DNA of 64,000 bases from Micromonospora antibiotica (GTDB lineage: Bacteria > Actinomycetota > Actinomycetes > Mycobacteriales > Micromonosporaceae): NCBI RefSeq assembly GCF_017599305.1, contig NZ_JAGFWR010000011.1, positions 124,001 through 188,000 on the forward strand, given 5' to 3'. Below the pieces are notes generated by a model. That model was not told the origin of the DNA. It searched no databases and worked only from the letters and a program-made list of their open reading frames with translations. The stretch's first letter is position 1, and every line of letters begins with the position of its first letter. The position numbers and the translations under genes are program-made. Positions 53,322-62,113 of the stretch are shown one piece after another.

Positions 53322-54602
53322 TCAGCCGATCCGCTCGATGACCAGCGGCGACGTCGTCGGCGCGACGGTCGACACCCGCACCGCGCGGGCGGCCTCCGCA
53401 GCCGCCGCCGGCAGCCGGGTCGCATCGTCGGCGCGCAGCTCGTACAGCGGTTCGCCGACCCGCACCGGGTCGCCGGGCCGCTTGTGCAGCACCACCCCGG
53501 CGGCGGCGCTGACCGGGTCCTCCTTGCGGGCCCGACCGGCGCCGAGCCGCCACGCGGCCACCCCGATGGCGTACGCGTCGACCGACTCGACGTAGCCGTC
53601 GGTGTCGGCCCGGACCACCTCGGTCTCGTGGGCCGTCGGCAACGGGGCGTCCGGGTCACCGCCCTGGGCGCGGATCATGCTGCGCCAGGCGTCCATCGCC
53701 CGCCCGTCGCGCAACGCGGCGGCCGGGTCGGCGTCGGGCAGACCGGCCGCGTCGAGCATCTCCCGGGCCAACGCCAGGGTCAGCTCCACCACGTCGGCCG
53801 GGCCACCACCGGCGAGCACCTGCACCGACTCGGTCACCTCGATCGCGTTGCCGACGGTCAGGCCGAGCGGGGTGGACATGTCGGTGAGCAGGGCGACCGT
53901 GCGCACTCCATGGGCGTCCCCGAGGGCCACCATGGTCCGGGCCAGCTCGCGGGCGTCGGCCACGTTCTTCATGAACGCGCCGGAGCCGACCTTGACGTCG
54001 AGGACCAGCGCCCCGGTGCCCTCGGCGATCTTCTTGCTCATGATCGAGCTGGCGATCAGCGGGATCGCCTCGACGGTGCCGGTGACGTCGCGCAGCGCGT
54101 ACAGCTTGCGGTCGGCCGGGGCGAGTGCGGCGCCGGCCGCGCAGATCACCGCGCCGACGTCGCGGAGTTGGGCGATGAACTCGTCGTTGCTCAGCGCCGC
54201 CCGCCAGCCGGGGATCGACTCCAGCTTGTCCAGCGTGCCGCCGGTGTGCCCGAGCCCCCGGCCGGAGAGCTGCGGCACCGCACCGCCGCAGGCCGCGACG
54301 AGTGGGGTGAGCGGCAGGGTGATCTTGTCGCCGACGCCGCCGGTGGAGTGCTTGTCGACGGTCGGCCGGGCCACCGCCGACAGGTCCAGCCGCTCCCCGC
54401 TGGCGATCATCGCGGCGGTCCACCTGGCGATCTCCGCCGCCGTCATGCCGCGCAGCAGGATCGCCATGGCCAGCGCCGACATCTGCTCGTCGGCCACCAG
54501 CCCCCGGGTGTACGCGTCGACCACCCAGTCGATCTGACCGTCGCTGAGCACACCCCCGTCCCGCTTGGCCCGGATGACGTCGACCGCGGTAAAAGCACTC
54601 AC
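53322..54602 (-). CDS. deoA: Thymidine phosphorylase
   Basis: 426 residues. Splits thymidine and deoxyuridine to base plus deoxyribose 1-phosphate. It shows ALAMAILLRGMTAAEIARWTAAM, the phosphate-binding VDKHSTGGVGDK, the signature SGRGLGHTGGTLDKLESIPG, and KVGSGAFMKN. GTG 54602 has AGAAGGA upstream. Second gene after cdd (52-bp gap), so pyrimidine deoxynucleosides imported by the upstream ABC system can be deaminated and cleaved; DeoC at 28 kb then uses the sugar. Confidence 0.95.
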   Translation of the reverse strand: MSAFTAVDVIRAKRDGGVLSDGQIDWVVDAYTRGLVADEQMSALAMAILLRGMTAAEIARWTAAMIASGERLDLSAVARPTVDKHSTGGVGDKITLPLTPLVAACGGAVPQLSGRGLGHTGGTLDKLESIPGWRAALSNDEFIAQLRDVGAVICAAGAALAPADRKLYALRDVTGTVEAIPLIASSIMSKKIAEGTGALVLDVKVGSGAFMKNVADARELARTMVALGDAHGVRTVALLTDMSTPLGLTVGNAIEVTESVQVLAGGGPADVVELTLALAREMLDAAGLPDADPAAALRDGRAMDAWRSMIRAQGGDPDAPLPTAHETEVVRADTDGYVESVDAYAIGVAAWRLGAGRARKEDPVSAAAGVVLHKRPGDPVRVGEPLYELRADDATRLPAAAAEAARAVRVSTVAPTTSPLVIERIG

Positions 54603-54654
54603 CGTTGAGTTCCTTCTGAAGTCGTTGCAGTAACCGGCGTGCGGGCCGGACGGG

Positions 54655-55365
54655 TCAGGAGGCGGCCCAGCGGGCGGGGATCTCCAGCGGCGGCTCGCCC
54701 TCGCCGGCCCAGAAGATGGTGCCCTCCGCGTCCACCACCACGACCCTCGGCGTACGGGCCAGTCCCCAGGTGATCGCCTCCGCCGGGTCGCCCCAGCTCG
54801 GCCCCTCCTCCAGCACCCCGGGCCCCGCCTCGTCGGTGTCCCCCGCCGACCGCTCCCAGTACGCCGTCCAGATCTGCTGCCCGGCGGAGAGGTCCGGGTG
54901 CACGAAGACGGTGCCCCGGCCCCGCCAGGCGGCCAACCGGTCCGGCACCACCGGCACCGGGGTCCCGCCGACGACCGCCTCGATGTCGGCCACGTCGAAG
55001 GCGTGCGGCAGCAGCTCCGCCATCCGCAGCGGACCGGTCCTCGACTCGACCAGGCACTCCGGGCCGCCGTTCTCCCAGAGCAGTTGCCGGCACCGGCCGC
55101 ACGGCATCAGCGGCTCACCGTTCGCGTCGACGCAGGACATCGCGACCAGCCGCCCGCCGCCGGTCGCGTGCAGCGCCGACACCACCCCGCACTCGGCGCA
55201 GAGGGTCACCCCGTAGCCGGCGTTCTCCACGTTGCAGCCGACCACCACCCGGCCGTCGTCGACCAGGGCCGCCGCGCCGACCGGGAACTTCGAGTACGGC
55301 ACGTAGGCGTGCCGCATCACCTCGGTGGCGGCGGCCCGCAGACGCTCCCAGTCGATCTCGTTCAT
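54655..55365 (-). CDS. cdd: Cytidine deaminase with C-terminal extension
   Basis: 236 residues. The first 130 are a standard homotetrameric cytidine deaminase: RHAYVPYSKFPVGAA, GCNVENAGYGVTLCAE (zinc His is Cys in this type, catalytic Glu), and MPCGRCRQLLWE. The remaining 105 residues (GTVFVHPDLSAGQQIWTAYW through VVVVDAEGTIFWAGEGEPP to the end) are not part of the usual enzyme and resemble no domain I can name. They may be a second small domain. It is the lead gene of cdd-deoA, separated by a terminator hairpin from the BMP transporter operon. Confidence 0.9.
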   Translation of the reverse strand: MNEIDWERLRAAATEVMRHAYVPYSKFPVGAAALVDDGRVVVGCNVENAGYGVTLCAECGVVSALHATGGGRLVAMSCVDANGEPLMPCGRCRQLLWENGGPECLVESRTGPLRMAELLPHAFDVADIEAVVGGTPVPVVPDRLAAWRGRGTVFVHPDLSAGQQIWTAYWERSAGDTDEAGPGVLEEGPSWGDPAEAITWGLARTPRVVVVDAEGTIFWAGEGEPPLEIPARWAAS

Positions 55366-55473
55366 CCCCTCATTCTGCCCAGGTCACCCCGCCCGGGTGC
55401 GGGAAGGGTGCCGGTCAGCCGCCCGTCGTCCACCGCCGCCCGGCGGGCCGTACCCGGAGGGCGTCGTCGGGAA

Positions 55474-55515
55474 CGGTGCGGGCCCGGCAGGGAGGTCCCC
55501 GCCGGGCCCGCACCG
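55474..55515 (-). terminator. Terminator after the BMP transporter operon
   Basis: 15-bp arms CGGTGCGGGCCCGGC and complement around a 12-nt loop, just past the last permease gene and before cdd. Confidence 0.7.
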
Positions 55516-55525
55516 GGCCGGTCGC

Positions 55526-56806
55526 TCAGCCCTTGACGTACGGCTTGCCGTCGGCGGCGGGCGCCCGGACCCGACCGACCAGCCCGGCCACCGCCAGGAT
55601 GGTCGCCAGGTAGGGCAGCATCGCCAGGAACTGGCTGGGGATGCTGCTGCCGATCGCGCCGAGGTAGGTGGCGAGCTGGTCGGCGAAGCCGAAGAACAGC
55701 GCGGCGAGCAGCGCCCCCGTCGGGCTCCACCGGCCGAAGATCAACGCGGCCAGGGCGATGAAGCCCTTACCGCCGATCATGTTCTTGGTGAAGCTGTAGA
55801 GCGCCAGCGTGTACGACGCGCCACCGATGCCGGCGACCACCCCGGCCAGCAGCACGTTGCGGTAGCGCAGGCCCAGCACCTTGACCCCGAGGGTGTCGGC
55901 GGCGGTCGGGTGCTCGCCCACCGACCTGGTCCGCAGACCCCACCGGGTCCGGAACAGCGCGAGGTGGATGACGAGCACCAGCAGCAGGCCGAGGTAGAGG
56001 AAGATGTTGCCCCGGAACAGCGCCGGGCCGAGCAGCGGGATGTCCTTCAGCAGCGGGATCTCCCAGTTGCCGAAGCGCGGCGCGCTGTTGTACTTGTCCG
56101 CGTTGGTCTGCATCAGCCGCTCGTAGAGGAAGCCGGTGACGCCGACCGCCAGCAGGTTGAGCACCACCCCCATGACGACCTGGTCGACCAGGTAGCGGAT
56201 GGCGAAGACGGCCAGCAGCAGCGAGATGAACGCACCACCGACCGCCGCCGCCACCAGGCCCACCCATACGTTGCCGCTGAGGCTGCCGAACAGCGCGCCG
56301 CTGAACGCGCCCATCAGCAACTGCCCCTCGATGGCGACGTTGACCACGCCCGACCGCTCGCAGAGCACCCCGGCGAGCGCGCCGAAGACCAGCGGCAGGG
56401 CCAGGATGAAGGTGCCCCGCACGATGTTGACCATCGGCATGAAGTTGCGGCCCTCGGGGGCGGCGGAGACCTGCCAGCACAGGAAGCTCAACACGAAGCC
56501 GACCAGCCCGACCCCGAGGACCAGCGTGAACCAGCGCTTCGGGACCCCGGCCAGCAGCGCGCCGCCGGCTGCGGCGGCGACGACCCCGAACAGGATCGCG
56601 CCGAGGGTGCCCTGGATCTCCAGCGCCGCGCCGCCCTCGGTCTCGCTGAGGGTGAACCGGGCCTGCTGGCCGGTGGCCAGCGCCCCGAACAGCACGGTGG
56701 CGAGCACGCCCAACGCCAGCAGGACCAGGCCCACCTTGCGGGGGCGGGTCCAGAAACCCTCGTCGACCGCGGCCACGGCGACGTCGGGAACAGCGGTGGT
56801 GGACAT
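55526..56806 (-). CDS. Nucleoside-type ABC transporter permease 2
   Basis: 426 residues, about ten membrane helices. The segment LPLVFGALAGVLCERSGVVNVAIEGQLLMGAF is the hallmark of BPD_transp_2 permeases of the BMP family (YufQ, NupQ, RnsD type), followed by FAIRYLVDQVVMGVVLNLLAVGVTGFLY and RSVGEHPTAADTLGV. It forms the channel with the next gene's product. An extra N-terminal region with two helices and a periplasmic segment precedes the core. It starts 3 bp after the stop of permease 1. Confidence 0.9.
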   Translation of the reverse strand: MSTTAVPDVAVAAVDEGFWTRPRKVGLVLLALGVLATVLFGALATGQQARFTLSETEGGAALEIQGTLGAILFGVVAAAAGGALLAGVPKRWFTLVLGVGLVGFVLSFLCWQVSAAPEGRNFMPMVNIVRGTFILALPLVFGALAGVLCERSGVVNVAIEGQLLMGAFSGALFGSLSGNVWVGLVAAAVGGAFISLLLAVFAIRYLVDQVVMGVVLNLLAVGVTGFLYERLMQTNADKYNSAPRFGNWEIPLLKDIPLLGPALFRGNIFLYLGLLLVLVIHLALFRTRWGLRTRSVGEHPTAADTLGVKVLGLRYRNVLLAGVVAGIGGASYTLALYSFTKNMIGGKGFIALAALIFGRWSPTGALLAALFFGFADQLATYLGAIGSSIPSQFLAMLPYLATILAVAGLVGRVRAPAADGKPYVKG

Positions 56807-56809
56807 GCC

Positions 56810-58135
56810 TCACCAGCCCTTCGCGAGGCTCGTCTGCAACCGGGCGGCACGGGCGGCCCGGAGCTGGAAGATCGCCTTCACCAGGGCCGGCGCGGCGATG
56901 AAGATGACGATCAGCGCCTGGAGCACGGTGACCAGCTCCAGCGAGATCCCGGAGTACGACTGCATCCGGTTGCCACCGGCCTGGAGCGCGCCGAACAGCA
57001 GCGCCGCCAGCAGCACCCCCCACGGCTTCACCCGGCCGAGCAGCGCCACCAGGATGCCGTCGAAGCCGATCTGCGCGATCACCAGCGGGGTCAGCGCGTT
57101 CGCGGTGGAACCCAGCACCATCTGGCTGCCGCCGAGGCCGGCGAGCATCCCGGCGATCACCATCACCAGCACGTACGTCTTGGTGACGCTGATGCCGGCG
57201 GTCCGCGCCGCATCCGGGTTGGCCCCGACGGCCCGCAGCTCGAAGCCGAGCGTCGACCGGTTGAGCAGCCAGGCGATGGCCCAGGTGGCCAGCACCGCGA
57301 GCAGGATTCCGGCGTGCACCCGCAGGTTGTCGCCGAGCAACCGGGGCAGCGCGGCCGAGGAGTCGACCGGGCGGCTGATCGCGTCCGCCCGGTCCGGGTT
57401 CTGCACACCGTTCTGCACGATGATCCAGGACAGGAAGTAGACCGCGACGTAGTTGAGCATGATCGTGTTGATCACCTCGTGCGCGCCGGTCCGGGCCTTG
57501 AGGATGCCGGGGACGAAACCCCAGACCGCGCCGCCGACCGCACCGGCGATCAACGCGACGACCAGGTGCACCACCGGCGGCAGCGGCAACGCGAACCCGG
57601 CCACGGCGGCCAGGATCACGCCCATCGTCGCCTGGCCCTGCGCGCCGATGTTGAACAGCCCGCCCCGGAAGGCGAGCGCCACCGACAGGCCGGTGAACAC
57701 CAGTGGCGCGGTGTAGGTGAGGGTCTCCGAGATCGGGCTCAACGCGGCGGTGAAGCCGGACGCCTCCGGGTCGAAGACCGCCCCCTTGAACAGGTTGGCG
57801 TACGCCTCGCTGACCACCGTCCAGCTGGCATTGAGCGCGTCGGCCGGGCGGGCGGTGATGTAGCCGTAGGTGGCCAGCACCTCCGGGTCCGACACGATGA
57901 TCAGGACCGCGCCGACCAGCATCGCCAGCACCAGGGCGAGGACCGTCACGGTCACCGTGTTGGCGGCCCACAGGTTGTCCAGGAAGAGCCGGCCCAGCGT
58001 GGGCCGGGGCCCCGGCGCGGGCTGCTTCGGTGAGGTCATCGTGGCGCCCCGGTCGGCCTTGCTGGTCGCGGTCAGCTCCGCCTCGGTCGCCGGTTCCTTG
58101 TCCGGCGAGCCGGACACCGGGTTGGGGTCGCTCAT
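56810..58135 (-). CDS. Nucleoside-type ABC transporter permease 1
   Basis: 441 residues. The N-terminal 45 residues are hydrophilic and cytosolic, then about nine helices. Typical BMP-permease sequences: PLVFTGLSVALAFRGGLFNIGAQGQATMGVI, ARTGAHEVINTIMLNYVAVYFLSWI and ELRAVGANPDAARTAGISV. ATG 58135 has GAGGTG six bases upstream. Middle of the bmp - ATPase - permease 1 - permease 2 operon. Confidence 0.9.
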   Translation of the reverse strand: MSDPNPVSGSPDKEPATEAELTATSKADRGATMTSPKQPAPGPRPTLGRLFLDNLWAANTVTVTVLALVLAMLVGAVLIIVSDPEVLATYGYITARPADALNASWTVVSEAYANLFKGAVFDPEASGFTAALSPISETLTYTAPLVFTGLSVALAFRGGLFNIGAQGQATMGVILAAVAGFALPLPPVVHLVVALIAGAVGGAVWGFVPGILKARTGAHEVINTIMLNYVAVYFLSWIIVQNGVQNPDRADAISRPVDSSAALPRLLGDNLRVHAGILLAVLATWAIAWLLNRSTLGFELRAVGANPDAARTAGISVTKTYVLVMVIAGMLAGLGGSQMVLGSTANALTPLVIAQIGFDGILVALLGRVKPWGVLLAALLFGALQAGGNRMQSYSGISLELVTVLQALIVIFIAAPALVKAIFQLRAARAARLQTSLAKGW

Positions 58136-58211
58136 GCCGTCACCTCGCCGCACGCGGTGCCGGCGGGAGGCACCGGGGCGCGGTGTCGATGATTCACTCG
58201 CTGCCGCTCGC

Positions 58212-59822
<1,611 letters not shown>

Positions 59823-59904
59823 CGCAACCTCCTGGAGTGCGAGCGATGGTGCAGCCTAGCTGCCGGTCGACCGGCCACCGGGGTGCCGGCCGGCCGGTGC
59901 GCGG

Positions 59905-59955
59905 ACCGGCCGCCCCGACGCCCGTGGATTGCCCACGTACGCCGGGACGGCCGGT
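59905..59955 (-). promoter_or_regulatory. Intercistronic hairpin between bmp lipoprotein and ATPase genes
   Basis: Long imperfect stem: ACCGGCCG pairs with CGGCCGGT outside and CGTGG with CCACG next to an ATTGC loop. It is the main feature of the 197-bp gap. It probably stops part of the transcripts or protects the upstream message, giving more binding protein than membrane complex. Confidence 0.45.
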
Positions 59956-60019
59956 CGTCATGCCTGGTGCCCGCCGGCCGCCGCTGCCGATGATCCCATC
60001 GCGGCGGCCGACGCGGCGG

Positions 60020-61108
60020 TCACTTGGTCGGCTGGGCCTTCGAGGTGACCGTGATGGTGCCGGCGGCGATGTCCGCCTTCAGCTTCTCGACCTCGGCCTT
60101 GAGCTCCGCCGGAACCTTGCTGTCGAAGTCGTGGTACGGGGCGATCGAGACACCGTTGTTGGCGAGGTTGCCGACGAAGCCCGGGGTGGCGGCGAGCTTC
60201 TCGCCACCGGCGGCCTTGAGCACGGCGTCCTTGACGGCGTCCGGGATGTTCTTGACCACGGTGGTCAGCAGCGCCGCGCAGTCGGGGGTGCTCTCGCAGC
60301 CGTCGACGTCGACCCAGACGACCGAGTACTTGCCACCCGACGCCTTCGCCGCGGAGGTGGTGCCGAGGCCCGCGCCTCCCGCGACCGGCATGACGATGTC
60401 CGCGCCCTGGGCGACCAGCGCGTCGGAGACCTTCTTGCCCTCGTCCTGCTTGGCGAAGTCGTTGGTGAAGGAACCCTTCTGGGTCGCCTTGTCCCAGCCG
60501 AGCACCTGGACGTTCTTGCTCTTGGTCTTGTTGTAGTGCGCCACGCCGTCGGCGAAACCGTCCATGAAGATGGTCACCGGCGGGATCGGCAGGCCACCGT
60601 AGGTGCCGACCTTGCCGCTCTTGCTCATCCCGGCGGCCAGGTAACCGGCCTGGAAGGCGGCCTGGGCGGTGTCGAACTGCATCGGGTAGACGTTCGCCGT
60701 GCCCGGGTTCGCGTCCACGATGCCGAACTGCTGGTTCGGGTTCGCGGCGGCGATCTTCTTGGTGGCGTCCGACATCAGGCCACCGACGGCCAGGATGAAG
60801 TCGCACTTCTGGTTGACGTACCCGGTCAGGTTGACCTCGTAGTCGGCCTCGGCCTTCGACGCGACGTACTTGATGTCGATGTTGTCGTTGGCCTTCTTGG
60901 CCTCCTCCAGGCCCTTCCAGGCGGAGGTGTTGAACGACTTGTCGTCGATGCCGCCGACGTCGGTCACCATGCAGGCGCTGTACTTCTTGTCACCGCTGCC
61001 ACCGGCGTTGTTGTCGTCGTCCGGCGCCTCACCACACGCGGCAGCACCCAGCACGAGCCCACCCGCCGCGATGGCAGAGGCGATCCGCATCCCACGCACA
61101 GAGCGCAA
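60020..61108 (-). CDS. BMP-family nucleoside-binding lipoprotein
   Basis: 362 residues. Lipoprotein signal (RIASAIAAGGLVLGAAAC, lipobox AAAC near residue 25), then the BMP/PnrA fold: KYSACMVTDVGGIDDKSFNTSAWKGLEEA is the family's characteristic N-terminal motif. Later blocks are CDFILAVGGLMSDATKKIA, FQAGYLAAGMSKSGKVGTYGG, and ADIVMPVAGGAGLGTTSAA. PnrA-type proteins bind purine or pyrimidine nucleosides outside the cell. TTG 61108 is chosen because GAAGGAG lies five bases upstream; an in-frame ATG at 61123 would place that site inside the gene. First gene of the operon. Confidence 0.88.
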   Translation of the reverse strand: MRSVRGMRIASAIAAGGLVLGAAACGEAPDDDNNAGGSGDKKYSACMVTDVGGIDDKSFNTSAWKGLEEAKKANDNIDIKYVASKAEADYEVNLTGYVNQKCDFILAVGGLMSDATKKIAAANPNQQFGIVDANPGTANVYPMQFDTAQAAFQAGYLAAGMSKSGKVGTYGGLPIPPVTIFMDGFADGVAHYNKTKSKNVQVLGWDKATQKGSFTNDFAKQDEGKKVSDALVAQGADIVMPVAGGAGLGTTSAAKASGGKYSVVWVDVDGCESTPDCAALLTTVVKNIPDAVKDAVLKAAGGEKLAATPGFVGNLANNGVSIAPYHDFDSKVPAELKAEVEKLKADIAAGTITVTSKAQPTK

Positions 61109-61362
61109 GACGTCTCCTTCCATTGCACACCGCCTCGTGCGGTGGCAGCCCTTGAACCGACGAGCGTTGTGCCGCCGGCATCCCACGTTACGGACGGGAG
61201 CGTAGCCCGCCGTCCACCCACCGGCCGCCAATCGTGCACGACTGTTGAACGCTCGTTATCCCGGCGTAACCCGGGCGTGGGGCACATCACTCAGCGTGCC
61301 AGTGCCGACCGGCCCGGTGTCGCGAACGCCCGTTTCCCGGCGGCCCCGCCGACCGTCGCCGG

Positions 61363-61704
61363 CTACCGCCAGAACACCGCCACGGCAGCCGTGACCAGGG
61401 TCAACCCGACGATCGCCAGGAAGTGACCACGGGCCACCTGCTCCCGCTTCCGGGAGAAGAAGACCATGACGAAGATGAGCAGGGCCAGCACCAACTTGGT
61501 AACAAGCTTCGCGGGGGCCGGCTCGTCGCCGTCACGCAGCGGCGCGGACAGGCCCACGCCGGTCAGCAACTGGATCACCGAGCCCCAGAGCATGGCCGCA
61601 TTGATCCGCAGCCGGCCGCTGACGTACTGGGCGACCGCACCGCCGAGGAGCAACGCGAAGCCGATCAGATGGACGTAGAGAAGGATCAGTCGGAGAGCTT
61701 CCAC
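61363..61704 (-). CDS. Small integral membrane protein
   Basis: 113 residues and four predicted helices: RLILLYVHLIGFALLLGGAV, AAMLWGSVIQLLTGVGLSA, LVTKLVLALLIFVMVFF and AIVGLTLVTAAVAVFW. No family I can name with confidence; similar proteins occur widely in actinomycetes. GTG 61704 is selected because GGGGGAGG lies eight bases upstream; the ATG at 61713 directly abuts that site. Monocistronic in appearance; a long palindrome and an 8-bp repeat lie just upstream. Confidence 0.65.
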   Translation of the reverse strand: MEALRLILLYVHLIGFALLLGGAVAQYVSGRLRINAAMLWGSVIQLLTGVGLSAPLRDGDEPAPAKLVTKLVLALLIFVMVFFSRKREQVARGHFLAIVGLTLVTAAVAVFWR

Positions 61705-61803
61705 GCGAGCCATCCTCCCCCATCAACGACACTTTGTAGTAGGTGCCCCGCCGGCTGAGCTCAATCCGTGATCTCCCCCGGCCACGGCAGGCCGCCCGCC
61801 CTT

Positions 61804-61856
61804 CGCTCCACGGCTCCACGGCTCCACGGCTCCACGGCTCCACGGCTCCACGGCTC
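61804..61856. repeat. 8-bp tandem repeat (GGCTCCAC)
   Basis: About six perfect copies of GGCTCCAC directly abutting the left arm of the palindrome at 61857. Confidence 0.85.
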
Positions 61857-61932
61857 AAGATCGTGCTCGAACCATGTTGTAGTGGCCTGCTCGCGCACGA
61901 AAGCCACTACAACCAGGTTCGAGCACGATCTT
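61857..61932. repeat. Long palindrome, GTTGTAGTGGC family, copy 3
   Basis: 30-bp arms (61857-61886 and 61903-61932) with two adjacent mismatches and a 16-nt loop. The core GTTGTAGTGGC/GCCACTACAAC is the same as in copies 1 and 2, but the outer arm (AAGATCGTGCTCGAAC) is unrelated to theirs. The rest of 61705-62113 contains purine-rich GCGGGTGAGGGCG repeats (61980-62030) and no gene. Confidence 0.9.
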
Positions 61933-62113
61933 CCAGGAGACCCCCCACGGAAGGGCAAGACGGGCGCGGGTGGGGTGCGGGAGCGGGTGAGGGCGGGTGA
62001 GGGCGGAAGCGGGTGAGGGCGGGGTTCGGGGTGGAGATGCGGGGCGCGGGGTGCGCGGTGGTGCGGGGTGCCGGGTGGTGTGGAGCTGCGGGGGGCGCTA
62101 GGTGGGGTGGGGG

